DNA of 6,113 nt from Balneolaceae bacterium (GCA_007123985.1 SLGA01000075.1:1-6113); one strand, 5' to 3'; positions 1-5,062 are shown, counted from the first letter of the stretch. The notes: generated by a model not told the origin, from the letters alone. A program made the numbers and translations.

Positions 1-27
1 CTCATAATGATCCTTCAGTTTTTTGTT

Positions 28-597
28 TTACTTTTCCTCTGATGCAGCTTCCGGGTTCACTTCTTCAACTGCCACTTCTGTTAGTTTTTGATCGGCTTCT
101 TTCTCTTCCTTCAGAATTTCTTTTAGCAGCTTCTCAGCTTCTCTCAAACCCAGAGTTTCCGCAAACTGGCGCAAGGTTCCATACGTGGCAATTTCATAGT
201 GCTCAATTTTTTGGGCCGCCGCTATAATTCCGGCATCACATTTTGGCCCTTTTTCACAATCTTTCATCATTTCAGTTGCCTCTTCAATCAGCCCTTCCAT
301 TGCATCACATTTTTTTGTGGATGGCTTTTTGTCAATACTTTTGAACACTCTTGCCAGGCGTGTAACCTGTTCGCGAGTCTCCTTCAGGTGGTCTGTCAGC
401 GATAATATCAATTCCTCTGATGTGGCTAATGAGATCATTTTAGGAATGGCTTTAATCAATGCTTTTTCGGCCCATAGTATATCTTTCAATTGTTCTTCGA
501 AAAGTTCCATCAGCTCTGATGTGGGTTCTCCATTTCTTTTGGCTTGTCCATTTGATTTTGATTGCTCTTTGGCTTGTGTATTAATTGTGGTTGGCAT
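28..597 (-). CDS. DUF892/YciF-type ferritin-like stress protein
   Basis: This 189-residue protein belongs to the DUF892 (YciE/YciF) ferritin-like family. The fold is a four-helix bundle thought to bind a di-metal centre; in enterobacteria yciF lies in an RpoS-dependent stress operon, and its biochemical role is unsettled. A polar, low-complexity N-terminus (residues 1-27) precedes the family start 'ELMELFEEQLKDILWAEKAL' at 28-47. Helices near 55-88, 96-113 and 120-150 then carry H70 with E73, the 'CDAMEGLIEEA' segment and 'IEHYEIATYGTLRQFAETLG' (131-150), and a last helix has 'EEKEAD'. E44, H70, E132, H133 and E164/E165 are plausible metal ligands by family pattern. The length is close to the family norm plus the N-terminal extension. 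The ATG at 597 is preceded by AAAGAG at a suitable distance. The C-terminal 20 residues are acidic. It lies downstream of the 58-residue gene at 707-883, with a probable promoter in the gap, and no terminator is visible before the window edge. Confidence 0.93.
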   Translation of the reverse strand: MPTTINTQAKEQSKSNGQAKRNGEPTSELMELFEEQLKDILWAEKALIKAIPKMISLATSEELILSLTDHLKETREQVTRLARVFKSIDKKPSTKKCDAMEGLIEEATEMMKDCEKGPKCDAGIIAAAQKIEHYEIATYGTLRQFAETLGLREAEKLLKEILKEEKEADQKLTEVAVEEVNPEAASEEK

Positions 598-613
598 ATC
601 TCTTTTATGATTT

Positions 614-650
614 TGATAAGCTGGGGAATCACTGTTTATGATCCTTATCA
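614..650 (-). promoter_or_regulatory. Inverted repeat in the leader of the ferritin-like gene
   Basis: TGATAAG (614-620) and CTTATCA (644-650) form a perfect 7-bp inverted repeat with a 23-nt spacer. Inside it, on the minus-strand RNA, GGATCA can pair with TGATTCC with one bulge, extending the stem. It lies 17 nt upstream of the ATG at 597, between the candidate promoter box at 688-695 and the ribosome binding site. It could be a structured 5' leader or an operator. No T-tract follows, so a terminator is unlikely. Confidence 0.4.
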
Positions 651-687
651 GGTTTGAAGGTTTTGTTCATGAGCCATAAAAACTTGG

Positions 688-695
688 CAAAGCTA
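688..695 (-). promoter_or_regulatory. Candidate Bacteroidota -7 box (TAGCTTTG)
   Basis: On the minus strand TAGCTTTG matches the TAnnTTTG -7 element of the primary sigma factor of Bacteroidota. It falls in the gap between the stop of the 58-residue gene (707) and the ferritin-like start (597), which would give a leader of roughly 80 nt. No good TTG/TTTG -33 box is visible at the expected distance, so this rests on one element only. Confidence 0.33.
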
Positions 696-706
696 TTCTC
701 AGGTAC

Positions 707-883
707 TCATTTCTTGTTCTCATCATCATTTGAACCGCCTTTGACTGGCATCTCTTTTACTGGCGGGCCTGTTTCTTCGTAAGGATCTTCAGGATTGGGT
801 TCTCTCTTGTCTGTATCTTCATCCTCATTTTTTTTGACAGGCCTATCTGGAAATGTTTCCGTATTGCTGTTTTTCATCTTCAT
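707..883 (-). CDS. Small acidic proline-rich hypothetical protein (58 aa)
   Basis: The minus strand encodes a 58-residue protein beginning MKMKNSNTETFPDRPV, starting at the ATG at 883 or at the in-frame ATG at 877, and ending at TGA 707-709. It is highly charged and proline-rich (KKNEDEDTDKREPNPEDPYEE, then 'TGPPVKEMPVKGG' and 'NDDENKK'), with no hydrophobic segment, so it is probably cytosolic and intrinsically disordered. Many Bacteroidota genomes carry short acidic hypothetical proteins of this style, but I do not recognise a named family. It lies 109 nt upstream of the ferritin-like gene on the same strand and may be co-expressed with it. There is no strong Shine-Dalgarno sequence before either ATG. 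The support is the codon-like, sustained acidic/proline composition and its position filling an otherwise empty gap. It would usually be missed because of its length. Confidence 0.55.
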   Translation of the reverse strand: MKMKNSNTETFPDRPVKKNEDEDTDKREPNPEDPYEETGPPVKEMPVKGGSNDDENKK

Positions 884-968
884 CACTCATTGATTATTTG
901 TTCTTGAGAAATTGATCTCAAATAAATCTGACCAAATGAGATGCGAATAGCATTACAAATCGCACGTT

Positions 969-976
969 TATATTTG
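969..976 (+). promoter_or_regulatory. Candidate -7 box (TATATTTG) upstream of the transporter
   Basis: TATATTTG fits the Bacteroidota TAnnTTTG -7 consensus and lies in the divergent intergenic region. A transcript starting just downstream would have about an 80-nt leader to the ATG at 1064, or about 220 nt to the TTG at 1200. No clear -33 TTTG is visible, so this is weak. The rest of 884-1063 contains no coding signal that I can support. Confidence 0.28.
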
Positions 977-1063
977 CATGATTTACAGATATCCTACAAA
1001 AGCTCTCCTGCCGGTTTAATTTCTTATCTGATAAATATATAAGGCCCCCGCAGAAAATATGTA

Positions 1064-1199
1064 ATGACCAGTATAGGTAAAGGAGCCTATCTTTTTATTC
1101 AGAAGCACACCCGAATTCTGGTGAAATATTTTAAACGACAGAAAAATCCGACCACAAAAACTCGACCCTTACCCATTCTGGTTAAAAGCACCTTTCATT
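1064..1199 (+). other. Ambiguous 5' region of the transporter gene
   Basis: Two frames compete here. An ATG at 1064 opens a frame that reads '...TRPLPILVKSTFHF' and then continues out of frame past the transporter start until about 1315. The transporter frame itself is open from 1125 (after a TGA at 1122-1124). It reads '..KLDPYPFWLKAPFIL' straight into the TTG at 1200, yet contains no ATG, GTG or TTG before that codon. The 'YPFWLKAPFILFGL' stretch looks like the normal N-terminus and first helix of Bacteroidota AI-2E transporters. One base too many, for instance in the A-run at 1142-1146, would join the ATG at 1064 to the transporter frame. Alternatives are a non-standard start (ATT 1128 or ATC 1146) or a truncated N-terminus. 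Confidence 0.5.
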
Positions 1200-2234
1200 T
1201 TGTTTGGCTTATGCCTTTGTGTACTCATTATGAGTTATGGCAGGTTTATTCTTATGCCTCTGGCATTTGCTGCTCTTTTTTCGATGTTATTAAATCCTGT
1301 AATTCAACAATTTGAATCGTGGAGGCTCAGCCGTGTGGCAAGCATTTTTTTATCACTTTTAATTATTTCAGTGTTACTGTCCGGCTTTGTCATTTTGATA
1401 ACCATTCAGGTTGTTGAATTTTCAGACAGTCTGCCGGGTATTGTGGATAAATTCAAAGTTACTTCCTACGCGGGTTTTCAATTTATTGAAGGAATCACCG
1501 GGATTACAGAAGCCAGGCAAAGTGAATATCTTAAAAGCGCATTGAACTCACTCTTTGAAACCGGCAGTGAATTTATGAGCTCATTGGCAGGTGCAACCAA
1601 AGGCACCCTTATCTTTTTGGGATTATTGCCAATCTTCATCTTTTTTATGCTCTATTACAAAGAAATGTATCAAACCTTTCTTGAAAAAACGTTCAGAAAA
1701 AGCCACAATTCAGATATTGAGATAGTGGTAAAAAGAGTACAACGGGTAACACAAAATTATTTAGCGGGTCTTTTTACTGTCATTGGAATTATGGCCATAT
1801 TGAATACAATAGGCCTGCTGATCATTGGGTTGGAATATGCCATATTTTTTGGTGTATTTGCATCTTTTTTAGCCATTATACCCTTTGTCGGCTCCATTCT
1901 TGGTGCGCTTCCCGCAGTTATGTTTGCATTCCTCTTTGGTGATTCGCTTTGGTTGCCTGTGCTCGTAATCATTGTGTTCTCAACTGTGCAGCTTATTGAA
2001 AGTAGTTTCATCACTCCAAAAATTATTGGTTCAAAAGTTTCGATTAATCCGTTTGTAGCGATTATTGTTTTACTGATAGGCGGTGAAATATGGGGAATTG
2101 CCGGGATGATATTATTCATACCGCTGATTGGAATACTCAGGGTTGGTTTTTCTCAAGTTCATGAACTTAAACCGTATGGATATCTTTTGGGAAATATTAT
2201 TGACTACGAAGAGAGTGAACGAAAAACAGACTGA
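1200..2234 (+). CDS. AI-2E family (PerM/UPF0118) transporter
   Basis: This is an integral inner-membrane protein of the AI-2E/PerM family. Members have been linked to autoinducer-2 export and to Na+/H+ exchange, and the substrate here cannot be told from sequence. From the TTG start it has 344 residues. Hydrophobic helices lie near 2-31, 47-72, 136-152, 187-211, 212-244, 251-266 and 284-314. A variable soluble segment lies at about 75-130. Family hallmarks are 'PLAFAALFSMLLNP' (20-33), 'IPFVGSILGALPAV' (227-240), 'IESSFITPKIIGSKVSINPF' (266-285) and 'GGEIWGIAGMILFIPLIGIL' (294-313), with the Bacteroidota-like tail 'HELKPYGYLLG' (321-331). The TTG is the first usable start in frame but has no convincing ribosome binding site and shortens the first helix; the frame continues upstream with family-like sequence (see 1064-1199). 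A weak hairpin lies at the stop codon. Confidence 0.9.
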   Translation: MFGLCLCVLIMSYGRFILMPLAFAALFSMLLNPVIQQFESWRLSRVASIFLSLLIISVLLSGFVILITIQVVEFSDSLPGIVDKFKVTSYAGFQFIEGITGITEARQSEYLKSALNSLFETGSEFMSSLAGATKGTLIFLGLLPIFIFFMLYYKEMYQTFLEKTFRKSHNSDIEIVVKRVQRVTQNYLAGLFTVIGIMAILNTIGLLIIGLEYAIFFGVFASFLAIIPFVGSILGALPAVMFAFLFGDSLWLPVLVIIVFSTVQLIESSFITPKIIGSKVSINPFVAIIVLLIGGEIWGIAGMILFIPLIGILRVGFSQVHELKPYGYLLGNIIDYEESERKTD

Positions 2235-2261
2235 AGCGGGATGCAACGGATTGCATTCTTC
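2233..2261 (+). terminator. Possible terminator hairpin after the transporter
   Basis: ATGCAA (2241-2246) and TTGCAT (2251-2256) pair around a CGGA loop. GAAG (2233-2236) and CTTC (2258-2261) can extend the stem across a CGGG internal bulge. The structure overlaps the TGA at 2232-2234. What follows is A-rich rather than a T-tract, so intrinsic termination is uncertain. Confidence 0.35.
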
Positions 2262-2393
2262 GAAAATAAAAAATATCTAACTGTACTCACCTTAAATGAT
2301 TGAAGAAGTGCTGGATGATACTGTTGATCTGTTAAATGTATAAACATAAATCACCTTCATATAACGCTCATTATCGTTTTTTCTCACACATTG

Positions 2394-2435
2394 CAGTTGT
2401 GTAAATACTTTCACAACTGACCTGCAAGGCGCAGG
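2394..2435 (+). promoter_or_regulatory. Tandem inverted repeats before the 70-aa membrane protein gene
   Basis: CAGTTGTG (2394-2401) and CACAACTG (2412-2419) are a perfect 8-bp inverted repeat with a 10-nt AT-rich spacer, the geometry of a dimeric regulator site or of a hairpin. It is followed at once by a second one, CCTGC (2421-2425) and GCAGG (2431-2435) with a 5-nt spacer. The ribosome binding site GAGAGG (2443-2448) and the ATG at 2455 follow. The elements could be an operator, a leader structure shielding the start, or both. Confidence 0.45.
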
Positions 2436-2454
2436 ACAAAGCGAGAGGCACTCA

Positions 2455-2667
2455 ATGAGGAAAACCGGAATTGTAATTTTAATTGCAGGTTTGTTACTCA
2501 CCGTCTTTACGGGATTCAGCTATGTAACTGAAGAAACTATTTTAGATATCGGTGATTTTGAAATTAATGCAGAGAGAACAAACCGCGCAGACTGGTCGCC
2601 AATGGCAGGTGTCTTAATAATGGTATTTGGCGGATTAATGATTATTTCGGGAGAAGAAAAAAAATGA
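2455..2667 (+). CDS. Small two-helix membrane protein (70 aa)
   Basis: This 70-residue protein has a hydrophobic helix at 5-22, a polar loop at 23-48 with 'VTEETILDIGDFEINAE' and the conserved-looking 'WSP' (47-49), and a second helix at 51-65, ending in charged 'GEEKK'. Small Bacteroidota membrane proteins with the same plan (MKK.G..L...G, T.FNYVT.E...D.G..EI, WSP..G, second helix) are common and uncharacterised, and they often sit beside stress genes. Both termini are probably cytoplasmic, with the loop outside, by inference. The start is well supported: ATG 2455 is preceded by GAGAGG six bases away, one of the better ribosome binding sites in this window, with paired inverted repeats just upstream. 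Its stop overlaps the start of the next small gene (ATGA), which implies translational coupling. Confidence 0.85.
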   Translation: MRKTGIVILIAGLLLTVFTGFSYVTEETILDIGDFEINAERTNRADWSPMAGVLIMVFGGLMIISGEEKK

Positions 2668-2789
2668 TACCAACACTGATCTATTTAATTCTACGATTTT
2701 TACGAAAATTCAAAGAATCTTCTAAAGTACCCATTACGGTTGCGGTAGAACCGGAAAGTACTGATCCATTATCAAACAGAATCAACTGA
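2664..2789 (+). CDS. Translationally coupled small peptide (41 aa)
   Basis: The frame starts at ATG 2664-2666, which overlaps the previous gene's TGA in an ATGA arrangement, and ends at TGA 2787-2789. The 41 residues begin MIPTLIYLILRFLRKFKESS. This is a short hydrophobic stretch (2-13) followed by basic residues, then a polar tail 'VEPESTDPLSNRIN'. It resembles a small membrane-associated or amphipathic peptide, and I recognise no family. A GGGAGAAG purine stretch (about 2649-2656) lies at a workable distance and supports translation. The overlap is the main argument that it is real; the short length and lack of a known relative are the main arguments against. Confidence 0.5.
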   Translation: MIPTLIYLILRFLRKFKESSKVPITVAVEPESTDPLSNRIN

Positions 2790-2851
2790 GAAATAAACTT
2801 TTATTCTATAATCATTTATGAAATAAAATATGAGTCCATAAAGAGAAATCA

Positions 2852-3352
2852 ATGAACACTATTCAATTAATCATCTTATCAACTTTAATCGCAGTAGCCG
2901 GTTTTTTTGCAAACTGCAATTTCCATCCAGAGAAGGCAGAAAATGCACGTTTACATGTAATTGAATCTGAAAGAGAGGCAGGTATTACCCGCAGTATTAT
3001 TCAGGGAGAGATTCAGGATTTCAGAATCGAAATGTCAGGTAAAATAATGGAAAATAACCGTTCCGTCGCCGAGATTAAAAGAAGATTACACAGAGGCGAC
3101 AGGTGGTCTGTAGCTGATCTTATCAGGAAAATAAAAAACGGTGATGAATCACTACGGGTCACTCAGGAAACCAGGATTTCAGCACTTCAGTCAGAAAACC
3201 GGGAAATGAAACGAATCATAAACAATTACAGTGATTTGAGAAGACAAAATTGGGATACTTTCAAAAAAGATTATTCAAAAGACATGGAATCCCTTAGCAA
3301 TTCACTGACGAGCTTCTTCGAATATTCTGATGTCACAAATACTCACAACTAA
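2852..3352 (+). CDS. Membrane-anchored coiled-coil envelope protein
   Basis: The 166-residue protein starts with a hydrophobic segment (residues 4-20) ending in 'AGFFANC'. C22 is a possible lipidation site, but the preceding residues are not a canonical lipobox, so an uncleaved anchor or ordinary export is also possible. The remainder is charged and helical: heptad-like stretches at about 28-80 ('GEIQDFRIEMSGKIMENNRSVAEIKRRL') and 100-130, then 'NWDTFKKDYSKDMESLSNSLTSFF' (133-156). The C-terminal W..FK..(F/Y)..DM..L...L..F pattern is familiar from uncharacterised Bacteroidota periplasmic lipoproteins with coiled coils and a final helix of this kind. The role is unknown; an envelope stress or structural function is inference. 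An AGAG element precedes the ATG. It is 62 nt after the 41-aa peptide and 12 nt before the lmo0937-like gene, which fits one operon. TATAAT at 2807-2812 could be a -10 box but lacks a matching -35. Confidence 0.85.
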   Translation: MNTIQLIILSTLIAVAGFFANCNFHPEKAENARLHVIESEREAGITRSIIQGEIQDFRIEMSGKIMENNRSVAEIKRRLHRGDRWSVADLIRKIKNGDESLRVTQETRISALQSENREMKRIINNYSDLRRQNWDTFKKDYSKDMESLSNSLTSFFEYSDVTNTHN

Positions 3353-3364
3353 AATTCAGCACTC

Positions 3365-3520
3365 ATGGGAAATCTGTTATACCTCGTTGCAGTCATTCTA
3401 ATTATAGCCTGGGCAGTAGGATTTATTGGTTACAGCGCCGGAGGCATCATACACATCCTTTTGGTAATAGCTGTAATTGCAATTCTCTTGCAGGTAATTC
3501 AAGGCAGACGAGTAATTTAA
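3365..3520 (+). CDS. lmo0937 family small membrane protein (51 aa)
   Basis: ATG 3365 to TAA 3518-3520 encodes 51 residues that match the lmo0937/DUF5670 family closely: 'MGNLLY', then 'AVILIIAWAVGFIGYSAGGIIH', then 'ILLVIAVIAILLQVIQGRRVI'. The protein is two membrane helices (about 5-22 and 28-46) joined by a short Gly-rich turn carrying the family-like 'GGIIHILLVIA' motif, with a basic C-terminus. The length is normal for the family. Function is unknown; members are widespread in Bacteroidota and Firmicutes, often beside other small stress-related membrane proteins. It begins 12 nt after the coiled-coil gene and ends 15 nt before the YtxH-like gene, so it is very probably co-transcribed. There is no strong ribosome binding site. 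Length-filtered gene finders would easily miss this gene. Confidence 0.85.
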   Translation: MGNLLYLVAVILIIAWAVGFIGYSAGGIIHILLVIAVIAILLQVIQGRRVI

Positions 3521-3535
3521 ACTATTGATAAATAT

Positions 3536-3814
3536 ATGATTTCGATAAAAATATTCACAATAACATTAGGCGCAACAGTACTTGGAGTTGCATTAGGGGT
3601 TCTGTTTGCCCCGAATAAAAGCTTTCAAACGAGACCTAAAATATTGATGACAAGCCAAGACTTTACTGATCAGTTTACAGATGGTTTTGGCGAAAAGATT
3701 AATCATCGATCTGGCTCAGCTGATCGTGTACAAATGAAACCCACAAGCCTGCTAAAAAAAGGAAAAGCCCGGGCTAAAAAGGCAGTTGCTATGATTTATT
3801 CAAAAATGCATTAA
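3536..3814 (+). CDS. YtxH-like membrane protein
   Basis: The 92-residue protein has one N-terminal membrane helix (about 4-24) with the Gly/Ala pattern 'LGATVLGVALGVLFAPNKSFQTRPKI' (11-36). This closely follows the YtxH hallmark 'G...G..LGILFAP.KG..TR.KI'. A polar region follows ('TSQDFTDQFTDGFGEKIN'), with a strongly basic end 'LLKKGKARAKKAVAMIYSKMH'. YtxH of Bacillus subtilis belongs to a SigB-dependent general stress operon, and the molecular role of the family is not known. Family members usually carry a longer amphipathic helix after the TR.KI motif, so this is a divergent version. It lies 15 nt after the lmo0937-like gene and is the last gene before a nested inverted repeat. Only a weak A-rich leader precedes the ATG. 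Confidence 0.8.
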   Translation: MISIKIFTITLGATVLGVALGVLFAPNKSFQTRPKILMTSQDFTDQFTDGFGEKINHRSGSADRVQMKPTSLLKKGKARAKKAVAMIYSKMH

Positions 3815-3815
3815 C

Positions 3816-3872
3816 CAGACAGATTGTGTAGTCGCTTAATCAAGCATGTTGTTTACACAGATTTAATGTCTG
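3816..3872 (+). promoter_or_regulatory. Nested inverted repeats between the YtxH-like gene and the next gene
   Basis: Three nested pairs are visible: CAGACA (3816-3821) with TGTCTG (3867-3872), TGTGTA (3825-3830) with TACACA (3854-3859), and GCTT (3834-3837) with AAGC (3842-3845). They would make one interrupted stem of 16 base pairs. No T-tract follows; an A-rich leader leads to the ATG at 3907. It could be a Rho-independent-like end without a U-tail, an operator, or a 5' leader structure for the 147-aa gene. Confidence 0.42.
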
Positions 3873-3906
3873 CAAATCAAAAAACCAAAACCAAACAAAC
3901 AGAAAA

Positions 3907-4350
3907 ATGAAAACAATACGCCTTTTTGCAACTTCCATACTCTTAATATTCGCCGTTCAATCGATGGCTTTTGCACAATCATCGAATGTTATGGAAACGT
4001 TTAAAATACAATTCAATGAAACCGTTCAGCAAGTTCACCAAACAGAAATTGCAGACGAAAAACGAATAACTCTGAATGATTCATTTTCTAAAATGATCAT
4101 TGCCATAGACCGTATCGAATCGCTGACAAATTTGTCTGAAGATGAAATTGCTCAGCTTCAATCCTATAGGTTGGGTATCGTTGAGAAACAGAATGAATTA
4201 AATGGTTTGGACGGATTTGATGAAGTTCTGGATGAAGATCTGGATGATTTTTCCAATTATTCACAACAATTTATCGAACAGGCCAATCGTACAATAACCA
4301 TTGGTGTATCAACGCTTGTTTTGATCCTTATTTTACTGTTGATCCTATAA
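3907..4350 (+). CDS. Exported helical protein with C-terminal membrane anchor
   Basis: The 147-residue protein has a classic signal peptide (MKTIRLFATSILLIFAVQSMAFA, with cleavage probable at AFA/Q around 23-24). A helical, acidic middle follows, with 'ADEKRITLNDSFSKMIIAIDRIESL' (49-73), 'LSEDEIAQLQSYR' (76-88) and the acidic 'LDGFDEVLDEDLDDFSNYSQQFIEQAN' (101-127). A very hydrophobic end (about 129-147, 'GVSTLVLILILLLIL') finishes the chain with no basic residues after it. Mature protein would therefore sit in the periplasm, tethered at its C-terminus. I recognise no named family. The A-rich leader (CAAACAAACAGAAAA) before ATG 3907 is typical of Bacteroidota initiation regions. It is 92 nt after the YtxH-like gene and separated from it by a nested inverted repeat, so it may have its own promoter. 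A long hairpin follows at 4386-4446. Confidence 0.8.
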   Translation: MKTIRLFATSILLIFAVQSMAFAQSSNVMETFKIQFNETVQQVHQTEIADEKRITLNDSFSKMIIAIDRIESLTNLSEDEIAQLQSYRLGIVEKQNELNGLDGFDEVLDEDLDDFSNYSQQFIEQANRTITIGVSTLVLILILLLIL

Positions 4351-4385
4351 TCTCTACTCGCCCTAAAGTTGAGTTTGTATAAGAG

Positions 4386-4446
4386 GAAGAGTCCCTTTCT
4401 GCAATCTGCCTGTTGACCCCTTTCAGATAGCGGAGGGGATCTCTTC
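4386..4446 (+). terminator. Long imperfect stem-loop, probable 3' end
   Basis: Two 23-nt arms, 4386-4408 and 4424-4446, are imperfectly complementary around a 15-nt loop (4409-4423). The paired blocks are GAAGAG/CTCTTC, TCTGC/GCGGA (one G-U) and ATCTG/CAGAT, plus CC/GG and two T-G wobbles, with only three true mismatches. A T-rich stretch (ATTTTCATTAATTTT, 4447-4461) follows, which fits transcription termination for the gene ending at 4350. A competing helix CCCCT (4417-4421) with AGGGG (4434-4438) would disrupt the main stem. A small structured RNA is an alternative reading. Confidence 0.5.
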
Positions 4447-4461
4447 ATTTTCATTAATTTT

Positions 4462-4802
4462 ATCACATTACTACACACGTTTAAAGGTAACCATTATTCC
4501 GGGATGCAGTTATATTCAGGAAGAATCCTGTAACACCAACCGAATTAAGAAAGTGATGTGATCTGATACAATGCCTTTCTGATTTTCTTGCAGATAGTTG
4601 CAGTTTTCTAACTTCATATCGTGAGATCAACTTAGCAATCTGTTAATTGAGATTCCCCAAAGAAGGCAGGTGACTAACTGGTTGCTAAATAAAACGATAT
4701 CATATTAAACTCATTTTAAATTTCTGTAGCTCACACAGAATAGAGATCTGTAGATGAATTTTCCCTTGTTGCATGCCTACACACGGATTCAAGCCTATCT
4801 AT
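4462..4802. other. Gene-less stretch between convergent genes
   Basis: This stretch is AT-rich with frequent stops in all frames. The longest frames I found are a minus-strand 33-codon ORF (about 4516-4617) and plus-strand ORFs of 9 and 16 codons, plus one of 29 codons that runs into the terminator; none has a ribosome binding site or recognisable sequence. One small perfect hairpin is present, CAGGA (4517-4521) and TCCTG (4526-4530) with an AGAA loop. No tRNA, CRISPR repeat or mobile-element end was seen. Confidence 0.5.
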
Positions 4803-4837
4803 AAAAAAATCCCTTGCCAAACGAATGACAAAGGATT
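4803..4837 (-). terminator. Intrinsic terminator of the PID-CTERM gene
   Basis: On the minus strand an 11-bp stem (4827-4837 with 4808-4818; nine Watson-Crick and two G-U pairs) closes an 8-nt loop and runs into a tract of seven T residues (4803-4809, read in reverse). It lies about 20 nt after the TAG of the 67-residue gene. On the plus strand the G-U pairs become mismatches and there is no U-tract, so it acts in the minus direction. Confidence 0.82.
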
Positions 4838-4858
4838 CTTGAAAAAAGCAGACAGTGA

Positions 4859-5062
4859 CTAAAATGATTTACAGCTTTTTTTATCTCTCAGCTTCTTTAA
4901 ACCATAAGCCCCGCCTACAGTTGCTAAGATCGCTAAACCTCCATCAATAGGTGCTTGAGATGGTTTGTCAGGTGGTGGCGGGGGAACTTGCCCCATTAAA
5001 AGGTCGGGTAGGAAAATTACTGCTAAAACAATTACAAATAATGCTAATAATATCTTTTTCAT
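4859..5062 (-). CDS. Small PID-CTERM-type sorted protein (67 aa)
   Basis: This 67-residue precursor has a signal peptide (MKKILLALFVIVLAVIFLPDLLMG, 1-24) and a proline run 'PPPPPDKPSQ' (27-36). A C-terminal block follows, made of 'APIDGGLAILATVGGAYGLKKLRDKK' (37-62). The PID-GG motif, short hydrophobic helix and basic tail match the PID-CTERM sorting domain described in small Bacteroidota proteins. By analogy with other CTERM signals (motif, helix, basic cluster), the tail may be recognised by a membrane sorting enzyme, leaving a very small mature peptide. The enzyme is not in this window and that role is inference. It uses ATG 5062 with a weak AGAG upstream, and ends at TAG just before a strong terminator. 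The type IX secreted protein lies upstream on the same strand, 195 nt away. The final 'SCKSF' contains a cysteine, which is unusual for such a tail. Confidence 0.85.
   Translation of the reverse strand: MKKILLALFVIVLAVIFLPDLLMGQVPPPPPDKPSQAPIDGGLAILATVGGAYGLKKLRDKKSCKSF

Noticed and set aside
1757..2119. Long minus-strand open frame (120 codons) inside the transporter
   Set aside because: It is antisense to clearly conserved transporter helices and reads as the low-complexity shadow of hydrophobic codons.
2296..2343. 15-codon frame MIEEVLDDTVDLLNV after the transporter
   Set aside because: It is very short, has no ribosome binding site and no recognisable family; a chance frame or relic cannot be told apart.
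4127..4138. Perfect palindrome GACAAATTTGTC
   Set aside because: It lies inside the coding region of the tail-anchored protein and is explained by its codons; a 12-bp palindrome is not notable on its own.
4516..4617. Minus-strand 33-codon frame beginning MKLENCNYLQ
   Set aside because: No ribosome binding site, no sustained composition bias, and it ends in a small hairpin; length is within chance for AT-rich DNA.
4774..4863. Plus-strand 29-codon frame beginning MPTHGFKPIY
   Set aside because: It runs straight through the clear minus-strand terminator and overlaps the end of the PID-CTERM gene.
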